Shown here one piece after another: positions 24,531-36,764 of a DNA stretch of 64,000 bases. A program made the position numbers and the translations under genes. Each line of letters opens with the position of its first letter. The stretch's first letter is position 1. Below the pieces are notes generated by a model that saw only the letters and a program-made list of their open reading frames with translations, made no database searches and was not told where the DNA came from. Source of the stretch: Anniella stebbinsi. Lineage: Eukaryota > Chordata > Lepidosauria > Squamata > Anniellidae. The DNA lies in NCBI GenBank assembly GCA_029215795.1, contig JARDYH010000003.1, forward strand, positions 97,372,609 to 97,436,608. Direction: 5' to 3'.

Positions 24531-24718
24531 ACCAATTCATTCAACAGATTTTTTTTGTCCTAAATTCTAACACAGAGAATTTAGCAGAAGATATACAGTA
24601 CAATTATTTAGCTAAAGAAAAAGCAACATAAAACTATTTAGCTAAAGAAAAAGCAAAAAAGCTAACAGATGATGAGCACTAAATTCAGGGGAGGATATTT
24701 GCTGCTACAATGGGAAAC

Positions 24719-24723
<5 letters not shown>

Positions 24724-24753
<30 letters not shown>
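24724..24753. repeat. (AT)n microsatellite
   Basis: Fifteen uninterrupted AT units. Confidence 0.95.
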
Positions 24754-24756
<3 letters not shown>

Positions 24757-24973
24757 GGGGGGAGGGATCCCTCTAATGATTGATGAAAAATGTCAAATGC
24801 CCAGATTTTTAGTCCTTTATTAAATACACCTGGAAAATATTTTGCACAGTATATGGTTACTGACTGATATAATTCACAATATGTTTTATTTTTATTTTTA
24901 GTGAGTGCACAACCTTTTTAGCCCCCAAGGACTGCATTAGGCATCAGCAGAGGGCCTTGGGGGCACATCTGTG

Positions 24974-24999
24974 TACACACACACACACACACACACAAC
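24974..24999. repeat. (CA)n microsatellite
   Basis: Uninterrupted ac repeat of about 13 units. Confidence 0.95.
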
Positions 25000-25870
25000 A
25001 CAAGATTGCTGGTGCTGATGGGGAAAGCTGTTTTGAGAGTCAATGAGGAGGGGAAGGGCTCCCCTGCCAGCTTCACCCATTGGGCAGCGCTGCTTCTGCA
25101 CTGTCATTAGCATTGCAGAAGCAGCGATGCCAATGAGCATGGGGGGCACGGGGACCACACATTACTCATACAGGGGAGGGGAGTACGTTGTGCACCTTGG
25201 CCTTAAGGAAATATCAACTTGAAAGATATTGGTGAAGACACAGTTGAGGTTGGAAGTTGCTGACACAGGGTGCCCAGGAAAAGGATTCCTGTTGATGTAA
25301 TGTAAGCTGCCTTGAAGATCTATCTGGTTTGAAAAGTGGGACAAATATCACATCAAATCACATAAAGTTCATTGGAGTCACCAACAATTCCTCCAACTTT
25401 CACACTACTAAGTCAAAGGGCAACGCCATAAATTAAGATCCTAAGGTTAGGTCAACTACACAAGGTTGTTGTTTTTTAAAAAATTGTGATGTATCAGTCT
25501 CACCCATTCTCAATGACTCATTCCAATTAATCTTAATGTCGTTCTATTTTTCCATTTCTCCACAGAAAGCTTTCTGGAATTGACCACTATTATGATAATC
25601 AGTTACCTCTACATAGAATTTATACGTTACTTTATTTCTTTTGGCACAATTATTGTAATACGTAGACTAAAACAGACACTAGTAAGATAATGACAATTTA
25701 GGATAAGCATTATTCATAGATAAATTTATTTATTTAGACTACTTATACGCCACTTGATATCATATGTTCTTTAGGCAGTTATAAATCTTGAGGAGTACTA
25801 CCAGGATTAAATCTGGAAAAAAAATGTCCCCCCAACCCCCAGAAGGTACACAGTGTCCAAATATACTCAC

Positions 25871-26575
25871 ACGGCTTAGTTACATCCTGTTCGGATTACT
25901 GTAATGCACTCTACGTGGGGCTGCCTTTGAAGAATGTTCAGAAACTTCAGCTGGTTCAAAGAGCTGCAGCCAGATTGTTGACTGGGGCTGGTTACAGGGA
26001 GCATACAACTCCCCTGTTAAAACAGCTCCACTGGCATCCAGTCTGTTTCCGGGCACAATTCAAAGTGCTGGTTATGATCTACAAAGCCCTATATGGCTCG
26101 GATCCAGGATATCTGAAAGACCGTATTCTCCCTTATGAGCCTGCCCGTCCACTGAGGTCTTCAGGGGAGGCCCTTCTATTCGTCCCACCACCATCACAGG
26201 CAAGCCTGGTGGGAACGAGGGAGAGGGCTTTCTCGGTGGCTGCCCCAGGGCTCGGGAATTCCCTTCCCAGGGAAGCTAGACTGGCTCCTTCCTTGGTGTG
26301 CTTTCAGAGGCAGGCAAAAACCTTTCTGTTTCAGCAGGCCTTTGGGGAGTAATTCATATCTTTGTGGATGTATTGTTTATAGTTTGGATTTTTAATTATG
26401 TGTATTTAAAATGTTTTAAAATGTTTTAAATATTTTAAAATTGTACTATGTTTAATTATATTTTTAATTTTTGTATATTGTTATTTGTTTTAACTGTACA
26501 TGTTTTAATTTGTAAGCCACCTTGGGTCCCATTATTGGGAAAAAGGCAGGATATAAATAAATATTATAATAAATA

Positions 26576-26578
<3 letters not shown>
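25871..26578 (+). mobile_element. L2-like LINE: reverse transcriptase C-terminal region and tail
   Basis: An open frame at 25915-26352 (145 codons) reads VQKLQLVQRAAARLLTGAGY, LHWHPVCFRAQFKVLVMIYK and ERAFSVAAPGLGNSLP. This is the region after the polymerase domain of L2-type LINEs, which copy their own RNA into DNA at a nick. The piece lacks the endonuclease and the catalytic FADD motif, so it is a 5'-truncated, dead copy. The 3' tail has 'ttgtaagccaccttgggtcc' and 'ggatataaataaatatt', then an (AT)n run at 26580. The frame is intact over 145 codons, so this insertion may be younger than the other L2-like pieces. Confidence 0.78.

Positions 26579-26579
<1 letters not shown>

Positions 26580-26615
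<36 letters not shown>
26580..26615. repeat. (AT)n microsatellite at LINE tail
   Basis: AT repeat directly after the L2-like tail. Confidence 0.95.
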
Positions 26616-26619
<4 letters not shown>

Positions 26620-26694
26620 GAGAGCTCTGGCTCTGCTGTAGCTACAGAAGTTGACTACTGTCAACCTCTGTCATTATAGAAGAATACTATATTA

Positions 26695-27245
26695 TTATTA
26701 TTATTATTCATCTCTTTCTCACTCGTGGCAGTTTTTCTAGATGGACATGACAGGCTTTGCCAAGTCATGCTGTCTTTTACAGATTCAGGAATTTCCTGAC
26801 AATTGAGCATGTTTTAAGTATGACTGCTTTCTAGATGTTGGCGTGGATGTATTTTGGTAGGCCCAGTTTCTGAAGGTTTTCTGTATATTTTTTTGATGTG
26901 ATGCCAGTGACTGAAGTGACTAACAGAATAATTGTGACCTTTTCCTGTTGCCATAGTTCTTTGACTTCCATGGCCAGTGGTGTATATTTGTCTCTCTTTT
27001 CTTCTTCCTTTTCAACAACATTTTTGTCATTCGGTATTGCTATGTCGATGAGGTATGTGTGTTTTTCTTTTTTGTCTATGACTGTTATGTCTGGTTGGTT
27101 GCAGGGTATTGTCTTGTCAGTATGAATTGTTCTGTCCCAGTATATTTTATTATCTGCATTTTCCAAGATTGTTTCGGATGAGTATGTATAGTATGGTGTA
27201 GATTGTTTGATAAGGTTGAATTTGATGGCCAGTTGTTGGTGAATT
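26695..27245 (-). mobile_element. R4/Dong-like LINE C-terminal endonuclease fragment
   Basis: A minus-strand open frame (26831-27316) reads SSETILENADNKIYWDRTIH, then NQPDITVID, LIDIAIPND and EKRDKYTPLAMEVKELW. The PDI-x11-13-D-I arrangement resembles the active site of the restriction-like endonuclease found at the C terminus of R2/R4-group LINEs, which cuts the target DNA. The reverse transcriptase part is missing. The run of Asp codons at the frame's start comes from the (ATC)n repeat at 27248-27290 and is not part of the protein. Family assignment is from memory. Confidence 0.6.
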
Positions 27246-27247
27246 AT

Positions 27248-27256
27248 ATTATTATT

Positions 27257-27290
<34 letters not shown>
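27248..27290. repeat. (ATC)n microsatellite
   Basis: atc/tta triplets; produces a false poly-Asp frame on the minus strand. Confidence 0.95.
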
Positions 27291-27291
<1 letters not shown>

Positions 27292-27400
27292 ATTTTCTAT
27301 ACTGCCCCATAGCCAAAGCTCTCTGGGCGGTCTACAAAAGATTAAAACATTAAGCATTAAAAATTGATATACAAAATTTAAAACCATATGACCTGACATA
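27292..27400 (-). mobile_element. L2-like LINE tail
   Basis: 'tattttctatactgccccat' and 'gctctctgggcggtctac', with 'atatacaaaatttaaaacc' after; almost the same as 15505-15650. Confidence 0.65.
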
Positions 27401-28574
27401 TTACATCTCTAGCTTAAGGCACTCCATGTTGCAGTGCTCACTATATAGAGAATTCATTGACAGAGAAAACCCAGCCCCCAGATCTGCTGGTTGGAGGGGG
27501 TTAGAATGGGGTGGGGGTGCCAAGTACATCCATGCCATCCTCTGCAGCCAGAGCTTTACTGCCAGCTGTGATTCCATGGGCACTAATTGGTGGTAGTCCC
27601 TGAAATGAGGCAGGATGGAAGTAGCCTTGGAACTGCTGAATCCAAAGCTCCTTCATTCAACAGACTGGGCCCCTGCTCTATGTCAGCCTGGAGTTGGTAT
27701 TACTAATTTCCCCACAAATGGGGAGAGGAATAAAAGAACCAAAGAACTGTATGGAACAAGGAAAGGACTCCTCCCCTACCGTACACACACAGACACAGAA
27801 CCCTCCCCCCTTTCTGCTCTGACTGGCGCATGGCTACACTTCGCTCCCCCACAGACCCACTCAGAATTTTACTATGAGAGCTTAAATACTTCCTCAGGAA
27901 AGGACCACTGGTCTAACCGATCGTTATTTGAACTTTTGTCTAAACAACGAAGACAGTGATATTTTGTGGCTTCTCCCTTCCCTCCCACCATCCCCATACG
28001 TGCAACCACCATCTGCAGAATCTTCCGTGATGCAGCGTGGGTTAGCATGGCATGTGAACTTGGTGTGGGATGCAGCGGGGTGGGGGTGGGGCGTATTGAT
28101 GGTACAATCCACGACATGAAGTAGAGGTTGCGGGGTAGGTACAAAACCACCTCTGCTGTGCCCCATGCTGGGTTCACTTGACACTCCAATCCGTGCTGCA
28201 TTGCATGGGATTATACAAATGGTGGTCACACACACAGTACGGGCGAGGGAAGAAGCTGCTAAAACTGAGAGTGCGGGGAGATTCATTCTGTTTCCTGACT
28301 TCTAGCTGAGCAGAGCAGATAAGAGGAAGCTGCCCCAGCTGGACTAGAAGGAATATAAGGAAGCCAGCTCCCAGAGAGACAGAGAGCAATCAGAGCGAGC
28401 AAACAGGAGTTTGTCAGGGGGAGTTCAGCAGGAGAGGTCCTTGACAAAAGTTTGTTCTTATAAGACACACTCATTTGGTAGGGGATTCTGTTGTTCACTT
28501 TCAGAGAGGACAGGACAAAACACAGGCAATTCCAACACAATCAGAAAGACAGAAACAAAACGGAAATAGAGACT

Positions 28575-29561
28575 ATGGATGAACAGGAGACTCTAGCGGT
28601 GGTGACCTGCAAAGTGTGTGCAATGTTCGTGTTCCTGCCTGAGATCAACATGATGTACACCTGCAACAAGTGCAAGCTGGTTGCACTGTTGGAAGAAAAA
28701 GTGAAAGCACTTGAGTGGCAAGTGTCCACCCTCCAAGGAATAAGAGAAGGTGAAGAGTTCTTAGACAGAACGGTGGAACTGCAACAGGAACAAGAAGCAC
28801 AAGAGATTGAAGAGCAACAGCAAGCCGAAGCAGAAGTGGAGAATGCTGAGATGAGGGAAGCCAACGAAGAGGAAACTCCTGGGAAAAGGGTGGCAGTTAG
28901 GAGCAGAAGATGTAGAAGATGCTCTGCACCAGTAGAACCATTAGAGTTATGTAACTGCTTTCAGCTACTGGAGGATGAGACTGGAGGACAGCCTTCAGAG
29001 GAAGAATTACAGGGGACCCCATTCAACAGTGAACAAGAGGCAGAAGATCAGTCAACCAAGAAGAAGAGAAGAATAGTCATTGTGGGAGACTCCCGGCTGC
29101 GTGGGATTGAAACCTGAGTATGTTGTGAAGACCCATGGATTCGCCAGGTACCCTGTCTCCCTGGAGCACATATTAGAGATGTGACTGAAGGGTTGTCAAA
29201 GCTCATCAAGCCCACTGACACATATCCTTTTCTTCTTATCCATGTGGGAACAAATGATATTGTCAAGCGGAGCTATGAAGAAATCACATCAGACTTTGAA
29301 GCTCTGGGAAGGAAACTCAAGAACTTTGGGGCCCAGACAATTTTCTCATCCATCCTCCCGGTTCTTGGAAGAGGATTAGAAAGGGAAAGAAAAATACTCT
29401 AGTTGAACGATTGGCCACGTGAGGGATTTGGATTCTGGGACCACGGGCTATGCTACTTGGAAGATGGACTGCTGGCAAGGGACGGGTTGCACCTCACAAG
29501 GGCTGGGAAGTAAGTGTTTGGCCACAGCATGAAGAACTTCATCAGGAGGGCTTTAAACTAA
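28575..29561 (+). pseudogene. CR1 ORF1 (zinc-finger-like, coiled coil, SGNH esterase), broken
   Basis: The reading frame from MDEQETLAVV to the stop at 29559-29561 spans 328 codons and stays in one frame, but contains in-frame stops at 29115 (TGA), about 29400 (TAG) and about 29511 (TAA). ORF1 proteins bind LINE RNA. The N-terminal part has CKVC...CNKC, a likely metal-binding pair. Next come EEKVKALEWQVSTLQ and a glutamine/glutamate-rich coiled coil, then a second cysteine group (RRCRRC...CNC). The C-terminal part has the SGNH-esterase blocks IVIVGDSRLRG, HVGTNDI and DGLHLT known in CR1-group ORF1. The first ATG was chosen because similarity to CR1 begins there; the open frame extends 28 codons upstream. 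Confidence 0.8.
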
Positions 29562-29599
29562 ATCCTATAGGGGTGGGAGATGTAAACTTTGAGGCAACA

Positions 29600-32437
29600 A
29601 TGGATGAAGGCTCATGCACCATAACAGAGAGAACAGCTCCAACGGTGCCCAAAAATAGAGTTCACAACAATGTAGGAAAGAAGCCAGACTATAAAGCGCA
29701 TGGTTTTCGATGTCTGTATACTAATGCCCAGAGCATGGGAAACAAACAGAACAAATTTGAACTCTTAATACATGAAGGCAAATACGACTTGATAGGTATA
29801 ACTGAAACTTGGTGGGATGACTCCCATGACTGGAATACAGCAATTGAAGGATATAACTTGTTCAAAAAGAACAGAAGAAATAGAAAGGGCAGTGGAGTCG
29901 CACTTTATGTTAAAAATACTTATCCCTGCACAGAAATACAAGAGGATGAGCTTGGGAGCCCCATCGAGAGCATCTGGATTAAAATAAATGGGGCAAGGAA
30001 TAAAAGGAGCATGGTAGTCGGAGTCTACTACTGACCATCCAATCAAGGAGAAGACAAAGATGAAACTTTTGAAAAGCAAATCGCCAGTGTTTCAAGGAAA
30101 TCCAATGTAGTAGTAATGGGGGATTTCAATTACCCCAATATCTGTTGGGAGACAAATTCTGCCAAAAGTGGCTCCTCCAAGAAATTCCTGACATTTTTGG
30201 CTGATAACTTTCTCCTACAGAAAGTAGAGGAAGGAACTAGAGGAATGGCTATTCTTGATTTGATACTGACCAATAGGGATGACTTAATGGATAAAGTGGC
30301 AGTTATGGGAACTCTGGGCGAAAGTGACCACGTCATACTTGAGTTCTTGATTTTAAAGGAAGCAAAAGCTGAGTGTAGTCATACCCGAACTCTGGATTTC
30401 AGGAAAACTGATTTTAATAAACTCAGAACTATGATAGGCAAGGTCCCATGGCAAGTGACCCTAATGAGAAAATGAATCCAAGATGGGTGGGAGTTTTTTA
30501 AAAAGGAAATTTTAAAGGCACAATTACAAATAATTCCAACAAGGAAAAAAAAAACAGAAGACAACAGAAGAAACCAATGTGGCTCAACAAAAGCTTAGAG
30601 ATGACCTGAAAATAAAAAGGGATACCTATAGGAAGTTGAAGGAAGGCCAGGCTACAAAAGAAGAGTACAAACAAGTAGCACAGAAGTGCCAGAATAGTGT
30701 CAGAAAGGCTAAAGCTGAGAATGAGCTGAGGCTAGCGAGCGATGCTAAAGACAATTAAAAGGCTTTCTTCAGATACGTGAATAGTAAAAGAGGAAAGAAA
30801 TGGTGGTTCAACTACTTCATGAGGATGGCAAATTGGTAACAGATAACAAAGAAAAGGATGAAGTGCTCAATTCCTACTTTGGCTCAGTCTTCTCCCAAAG
30901 CAGGTCTATGACACACACACACACCGGAAAAAGTGAAGTACAAGCTGAAGGGGCAGGATTGCAGTTTGAGATTGATAACCAAATGGTCAAGGAACACCTA
31001 ATTTCTTTGAACGAGTTCAAATCTCCAGGGCCCAACCAACTGCATCCTAGAGTAATGAAGGAGCTGGCAGAGGAACTCTCAGAACCACTGTCTATTGTCT
31101 TTATGAAATTATGGAATACAAGTGAAGTGCCGGATGACTGGAGGAGAGTTAATGTTGTCTCTTATCTTCAAAAAGGGCAAAAAGGAGGAACCTGGGAACT
31201 ACAGACCAGTCAGTCTGACATCCATCCTTGGGAAAATTCTGAGCAGGTTATGAAGAAGTCAGTCTATAAGCACGTTGAAAACAATGCAGTGATTATTAGA
31301 AGCCAGCATGGATTTGTTAAAAACAAATCCTGTTAGACGAATCTGATCTCATTTTTTGATCAGGTAACCTCCCTTGTGGACTGTGGGAATGTTGTGGACA
31401 TAGTATATCTTGACTTCAGCAAAGTTTTTGACCAAGTGCCCCATGACATTCTGATTAACAAAGTAGTGAAAAGTGGGCTAGATGGAACAACTATTAGGTG
31501 GATCCACAGTTGGCTACAGAATCGGATTTAAAGAGTGCTTATCAATGGTACCTTCTCACACTGGGGGTAGGTAACGAGCGGGGTACCACAGGGCTCAGTC
31601 CTGGGCCCAGTGGTTTTCAACATTTTTATTAATGACTTGGATGAGTAGGTGCAGGGAATGTTTATCAAATTTGCAGATGACACAAAAGTGGGTGGGATCA
31701 CTAATACCCTGGAAGACAGAAACAAACTTCAAAGTTATCTTGATAGGCTGGAGCACTGGGCTGAAAACAAAAGAATGAAATTTAATAGGGATAAATGCCA
31801 AGTTCTACACCTAGGAAAAAGATACCAAATGCACAGTTACAAGATGGGGGATACTTGGCTCAGAAATACTACAAGCGAAAAAGATCTTGGAATTGTTGTA
31901 GATCACAAGCTGAATATGAGCCAACAGTGTGATGCGGCTGCCAAAAAAGCAAATGCAATTTTGGGCTGCATCAATAGATGTATAGCTTCCAAATTGTGCA
32001 AGGTACTGGTTCCCCTCTATTTGGCACTGGTTAGGCCTCATCTTGAGTATTGCATCCAGTTCTGGGCACCACACTTCAAGAAGGATGCAGACAAACTGGA
32101 ACGTGTTCAGAGGAGGGCAACAAGAATGATCAGGAGTCTGGAAACAAAGCACTATGAGGAGAGACTGAAAAAACTGGGCATGTTTAGCCTGGAGAAGAGA
32201 AGATTGAGGGGAGACAGAGAAGAGAGCCAGGATCTCTTTTCAATCAACCCAGAGTGCAGGACACGGAATAATAAATTCAAATTACAGGAAGCCAGATTCC
32301 GGCTGGATATCAGAAAAAACTTCCTGACTGTTAGAGCAGTACGACAATGGAACCAATTACCTAGGGAGGTAGTGGGCTGTCCCACAGTAGAGGCATTCAA
32401 GGGGCAGCTGGACAACCATCTGTCAGGGATGCTTTAA
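29600..32437 (+). pseudogene. CR1 ORF2 (APE endonuclease plus reverse transcriptase), broken
   Basis: The frame starting at ATG 29600 runs to the stop at 32435-32437 (946 codons in length). Endonuclease motifs are YTNAQSMGNK, GITETWW, MGDFNYP and LGESDH. Reverse transcriptase motifs are YLDFSKVFD, SGVPQGSVLGP and FADDTKVGG, with both catalytic aspartates kept. The end is the CR1-specific [19 protein letters not shown]. In-frame stops occur at 30032 (TGA), 30473 (TGA), 31334 (TAG), about 31527 (TAA), about 31569 (TAG) and 31646 (TAG). Several indels in 30545-30800, including one at a long A run, shift and then restore the frame, and another local shift lies near 31165-31240. The product would copy CR1 RNA at a nicked target; this copy is inactive. 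Confidence 0.85.
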
Positions 32438-32689
32438 GGTGGATTCCTGCATTGAGCAGGGGGTTGGACTTGAAGGCCTTGTAGGCCCCTTTCAACTCTA
32501 CTATTCTATGATTCTATGATATACCAGTAAATGCCAATGAAGTCATTTTTCTATATATTTAGAGGCTTCAGGCTCTTCTCCATAGCATATAGATTGTCGA
32601 TCTCTCTTCCCCCTGCTGCTTCCTGGAAAGGAGGGTACAAATTTCAGACAAGCTTGAGCCTTAACACTTTTCTGCTTAGAAATTGAGCC

Positions 32690-32955
32690 CTGTTCCACAT
32701 AGTCCCAGTTTGCACATCACATCAATTCCCTGGGTTGTAAAACAACCCAAAGTCAACCCAACAACAAACCATGGCTTAACTCTGGGTTGTTTTTACACCT
32801 AAACAACCTAGAGTTTCCAGGTTTGCGCATCACAAAACAATCCAGGATTGGAGCATTCCTGAATTGTTAACTGAAAATGGAAGGGGGCTCCTGTGCACTC
32901 ACAAACAACTCATGATTAACAAAAGATGGGTTGTTTGATCATGCAAACTGGGTCA
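32690..32955. mobile_element. Possible hAT-like MITE
   Basis: 'agtttgcacatcacatcaat' near the left and 'gatcatgcaaactgggtc' near the right are weak inverted partners. The interior is rich in 'gggttgt/acaaccc' inverted motifs. No coding sequence. Confidence 0.4.
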
Positions 32956-34159
32956 TGATGATATGGTGGCTGCTAGAATTCAGTCATACATCTGAAAATG
33001 TAGTTTGAAAAGAGAGAATGCTAATAACTTGGTTAAGGAAGACAAAGATACTTCAAACTTTTAAGAGCAGTTCAGCACTCATAATGTACTTTTCCATCCC
33101 ACATGGCATTTTCAGACAGATCAACAGGATCAGAAAAGTTTACGGGAAAGCTGCTCCACATTTTTCATGGCAAACGGATTTATTGCAGATATCCATGATT
33201 AGCGGATAAAGTATGACTGGTAGACATGTCTTCAAACACACAAACATGAGCCTGGGAACCTCAATTAAACTGGAACTTCCAGGGATGCATACCCTAGTGT
33301 TTATGGATATGTGTCTGTCATCTGCACTTTACACATTTGCAGGGGGGGGGGGGAACCAGTGAACCTGTGACATCCAAGATTGCTGCATAAAGTGTGGAGT
33401 TGCTCACACTCAAAATTGTAATGCTCACCAATCAGGAACAAAATATTGTACAGAAGGAGGACAAAGCAAGAGGCCAGTTTTTGCATTTCCTCTCACAAAT
33501 ATTTTGTGTTTATACAACATACAAAGCCTTCCAAAAGTTGTTTAGTTTCTGTTAACAGTGTTCAGTGTTTTAACAGAGAGGGGGAAAAACCCAAGTTGAG
33601 CTGTTGGATAACATAAAGACAAACAAACATCAGCAACAGAAACATACATTTGGGGTTCCTATAACCCACACGTTGCACGCAGCTGTCCAAAGAGAGAAGA
33701 AAAACAAAGCTAAAACATGAAAATGAAAAAGAAAGTGTTGCTCTCTTTAATCACAGCAATGATTATGCAATCTTAAATCAATTAATGCTACAACTTGTTG
33801 ACATTTCACATCTGGCGGTTTATGAAATGATTTCCTACTCGACTGTAAATCTTCTTTCACTTGATGTTTGGAGAATGATTGTAATGTTCCACTTTAAAAG
33901 GTATGTAGGGGGGAGAATTAGATAGGCCACATTTTGTGACTGATTGATTCTGTAGAAGCAAACTACCTTTTAATGTGCAGATGCTGAAGCGGACCATAGT
34001 ACTGAAGATAAATCTACCAACAGCTAATAGGCTGCTTTAAAAAAAACAAAACTAAAATTGTCCCAAACTGTTCTCTACACTCCTGGCAGCAGCAGGTAAC
34101 ATCCTGGGCAAACCTCCTTGTTTTTAGGATGCTGTTCCTCAAACTTTCTACTGTTAGGG

Positions 34160-34872
34160 AACACTTGTACTACAGTTACAAGATGGGGGATACTTGGCTA
34201 AGCAATACGACAGGCGAGAAGGATCTTGGAATTGTTGTAGATCACAAGCTGAATATGATCCAACAGTGTGATGTGGCTGCAAAAAAAGCAAATGCAATTT
34301 TGGGCTGCATCAATAGAAGTATAGCTTCCAAATTGTGCAAGGTACTGGTTCCCCTCTATTCGGAACTGGTTAGGCCCTATCTTGAGTACTGTGTCTAGTT
34401 CTGGGCACCACACTTCAAGAAGGATGCAGACAAGCTGGAGCATGTTCAGAGGAGGGCAACGAGGATGATCAGGGGTCTGGAAACAAAACCCTATGAGGAC
34501 AGACTGAAAGAACTGGGCATGTTTAGCCTGGAGAAGAGAAGACTGAGGGGAGACGTGATAGCACTCTTCAAATACTTGAAAGGTTGTCACACACAAGAGG
34601 GCCAGGATCTCTTCTCGATCAACCCAGAGTGCAGGACACGGAATAATGGGCTCAAGTTACAGGAAGCCAGATTCCGGCTGGACATCAGGAAAAGCTTCCT
34701 GACTGTTAGAGCGGTACGACAATGGAACCAATTACCTAGGGAGGTGGTGGGCTCTCCCACATTAGAGGCATTCAAGAGGCAGTTGGACAACCATCTGTCA
34801 GGGATGCTTTAAGGTAGATTCCTGCATTGAGCAGGGGGTTGGACTCTACTATTCTATGATTCTATGATTCTA
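34160..34872 (+). mobile_element. CR1 LINE 3' fragment
   Basis: Frames at 34129-34398 and 34465-34812 encode the reverse transcriptase C-terminal end: [40 protein letters not shown] and [21 protein letters not shown] single in-frame TAG at 34396 separates them. The 3' UTR ends in ATTCTATGATTCTATGATTC. It is 5'-truncated and close in sequence to the long CR1 at 28290. The 34465-34812 part retains [18 protein letters not shown], which the long copy has lost. Confidence 0.88.
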
Positions 34873-35119
34873 CTTCAGGATACTAGAGAGAATCCTGGCA
34901 AAGTTATAAAATTCACACAGAATTCACAGCCAGGTCTGAGGGGGCCTCACTGACACTGCACTCGAAAACACCCTCAGCACTACTGGGGAAGATTATTATA
35001 GTCAGGTAAGATGTCTTTCAGGAAATCTTTTTCACCAGTACTGAGATTCTTATTGAGGAAACCCTGATGAGCTTTCAAGGAACCTCCAGTGTTCCCCAGA
35101 TCACAGGATGGAATCCATT

Positions 35120-35450
35120 ACTCTATGAGAAGAGCAGCAGCACTCTTCAAATACTTGAAGGGCTGTCACATAGAAGAGGGCAAGACCTATTTCCTGCTGC
35201 CCCAAAGAACCAAGGGCAGATCTAATGAGCTTAAGTCACAGGTAGGTAGAAGTTAGCTGACCCTTAGAAGAAACTCCTTGACAGTAAGAGCAGTTTAACA
35301 ATAGAACCAATTGCCTAGGGAGGTGATGGGCTGTTCCTCGCTGGAGGTCTTCAAGCAAAGGCTGGACTGTAGGGGTTCTCCTAGCTCTAGAGTTCCTGTA
35401 TCAAGGAAGGGTTTGGACTAGATGACCTATGATTTTCTGATAGAATGATA
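35120..35450 (+). mobile_element. Old diverged CR1 3' end
   Basis: 'ctcttcaaatacttgaaggg', 'ccaattgcctagggaggtga' and 'ggtttggactagatgacc' match CR1 tails, but coding is heavily eroded. Confidence 0.75.
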
Positions 35451-35466
35451 TTTTTAACAGCATTTG

Positions 35467-35697
35467 GACATGTTCAGAAGACACCTTAAACCCTGCTGGT
35501 TAAGGCTTTTGCTTAAGCAACAGTGTTTAAGGTGTCTTGCGCGATGCATTTTGCTAAACCCTGCTCACTCACTAACCACAGTTGGACCTTGTGCAGCAGA
35601 GTTAGCGGCTCTCACCATGGCTTAAAGTGTTGTGTGTGACAGCATGGCTTGTGGTTAGTGCGAACCCCAGAGCCTGAAGTGTCATCTGAACAGGCCC
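35467..35697. mobile_element. hAT-like MITE with TGTTCAGAxGACAC ends
   Basis: The left end is TGTTCAGAAGACACCTTAAA. The right end is TGAAGTGTCATCTGAACAGG, its inverted partner. The interior has 'ctaaccacag'/'ctgtggtta'-type inverted motifs. 231 bp, non-coding. Confidence 0.7.
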
Positions 35698-35702
35698 ATA
35701 AT

Positions 35703-36090
35703 TTATTTATTTCATTTCTATACCGCCCAATAGCCAATGCTGAGCCATTTCATTAAAGTGAAAACAAGATTTACAGATTCAAAACAGCAGAGTTAAAAGA
35801 TTAGGATAGTAGATTGCTAAAATACTGAGAAAATAAAGAGGTCTTCACTTAGCGTTGGAAAGAGTATAACGTAAGTGCCGGGCAAACCTCTCTATGGAGC
35901 ACATTCCACAGCCAGGGTGCCACAACAGAAAAGGCCCTCCTCCTGGTATCCACCCACCTCACTTCCTTTGGCAGGGGCTCACAGAGAAGGACCCCTGAAG
36001 ATGATTTTAGGCTCCGGGCATGTACATATGGGAGGAGATGAGCCTTCAGTTAACCTGGCCCCAAGCGGTAGACAGTCAGTAGCACAGTGA
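35703..36090 (-). mobile_element. L2-like LINE 3' end
   Basis: Read on the minus strand it has the tail 'ggctattgggcggtatagaa' and upstream coding-like sequence. The plus-strand phrase 'cctcacttcctttggcaggg' is the reverse complement of the LINE's 'ccctgccaaaggaagtgagg'. Frame is broken. Confidence 0.7.
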
Positions 36091-36764
36091 GGGATGAAAA
36101 ATGTGCCCAATACACTGGGCTCCACTAAATATATTCTGATGAAGTAATGTGGGCGAACAAGAAATGTTGTAGCTAACTTGTATACAATTTGTAAAATATA
36201 TTAAAATGAGAGCAAGTGTAGCATTATGGCTTCAGGAGAGGTTAGATCTGTGTGCAGCTTCCCTATGTGATGAACTGCAGGTGGCCATGTTCTCGGTGAA
36301 AAACCTTCTGTATTGACTCTACCCACCCAGGCTGACCATTGGATCCTTCTGGTCAGGAAAGAGTCTATAAGACTTCCTGTGTTCTGGGGTGTTCTTACTT
36401 CCTTGTGTATTCTTAATTCAGTCCCGATTTCTGGCTTGTTCTTTGACCCCACCCCCTCTTCTTTTGCCCTCCAGTCCTGAGCTGCTACATAAGTGCCAGC
36501 TCCATTTCACTTTAGCTATAAAGCCACTAGTTGGCCTTAAGAAAATCACTATTCTCTTAGCTTCATGTTGCACTGCACCACCCAACCATCTGCAGTATGG
36601 AGGAATAACAATGTTGAAATATCGTACGGAATATTATATAATGGACAAGTATTTAAAAAGGTGTAAGAACACATAAGTCTAAACCAGCACAACCCTAATT
36701 ACCTTGTCCCCAGGGCTGTCTCTAAGTTTGAGCGAGCAAGGTGATTTGGCTGCAATGCTGCACA

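Larger units (their letters stand above)
28290..32521 (+). mobile_element. Nearly full-length CR1 LINE (inactive)
   Basis: A 5' leader with 'ggaatataaggaagccagct' is followed by ORF1 (28575-29561), ORF2 (29600-32437) and a short 3' UTR ending in ATTCTATG-type repeats (about 32497-32521). The order ORF1, APE endonuclease plus reverse transcriptase ORF2 and octamer tail is that of CR1. Both frames carry several stops, so it cannot move on its own. The 5' boundary is approximate. Insertion is plus-strand, antisense to SCUBE1. Confidence 0.88.

Noticed and set aside
26831..27316. Poly-Asp N-terminus on a 161-codon minus-strand frame
   Set aside because: The Asp run is the (ATC)n microsatellite; only the downstream part is real LINE endonuclease sequence.
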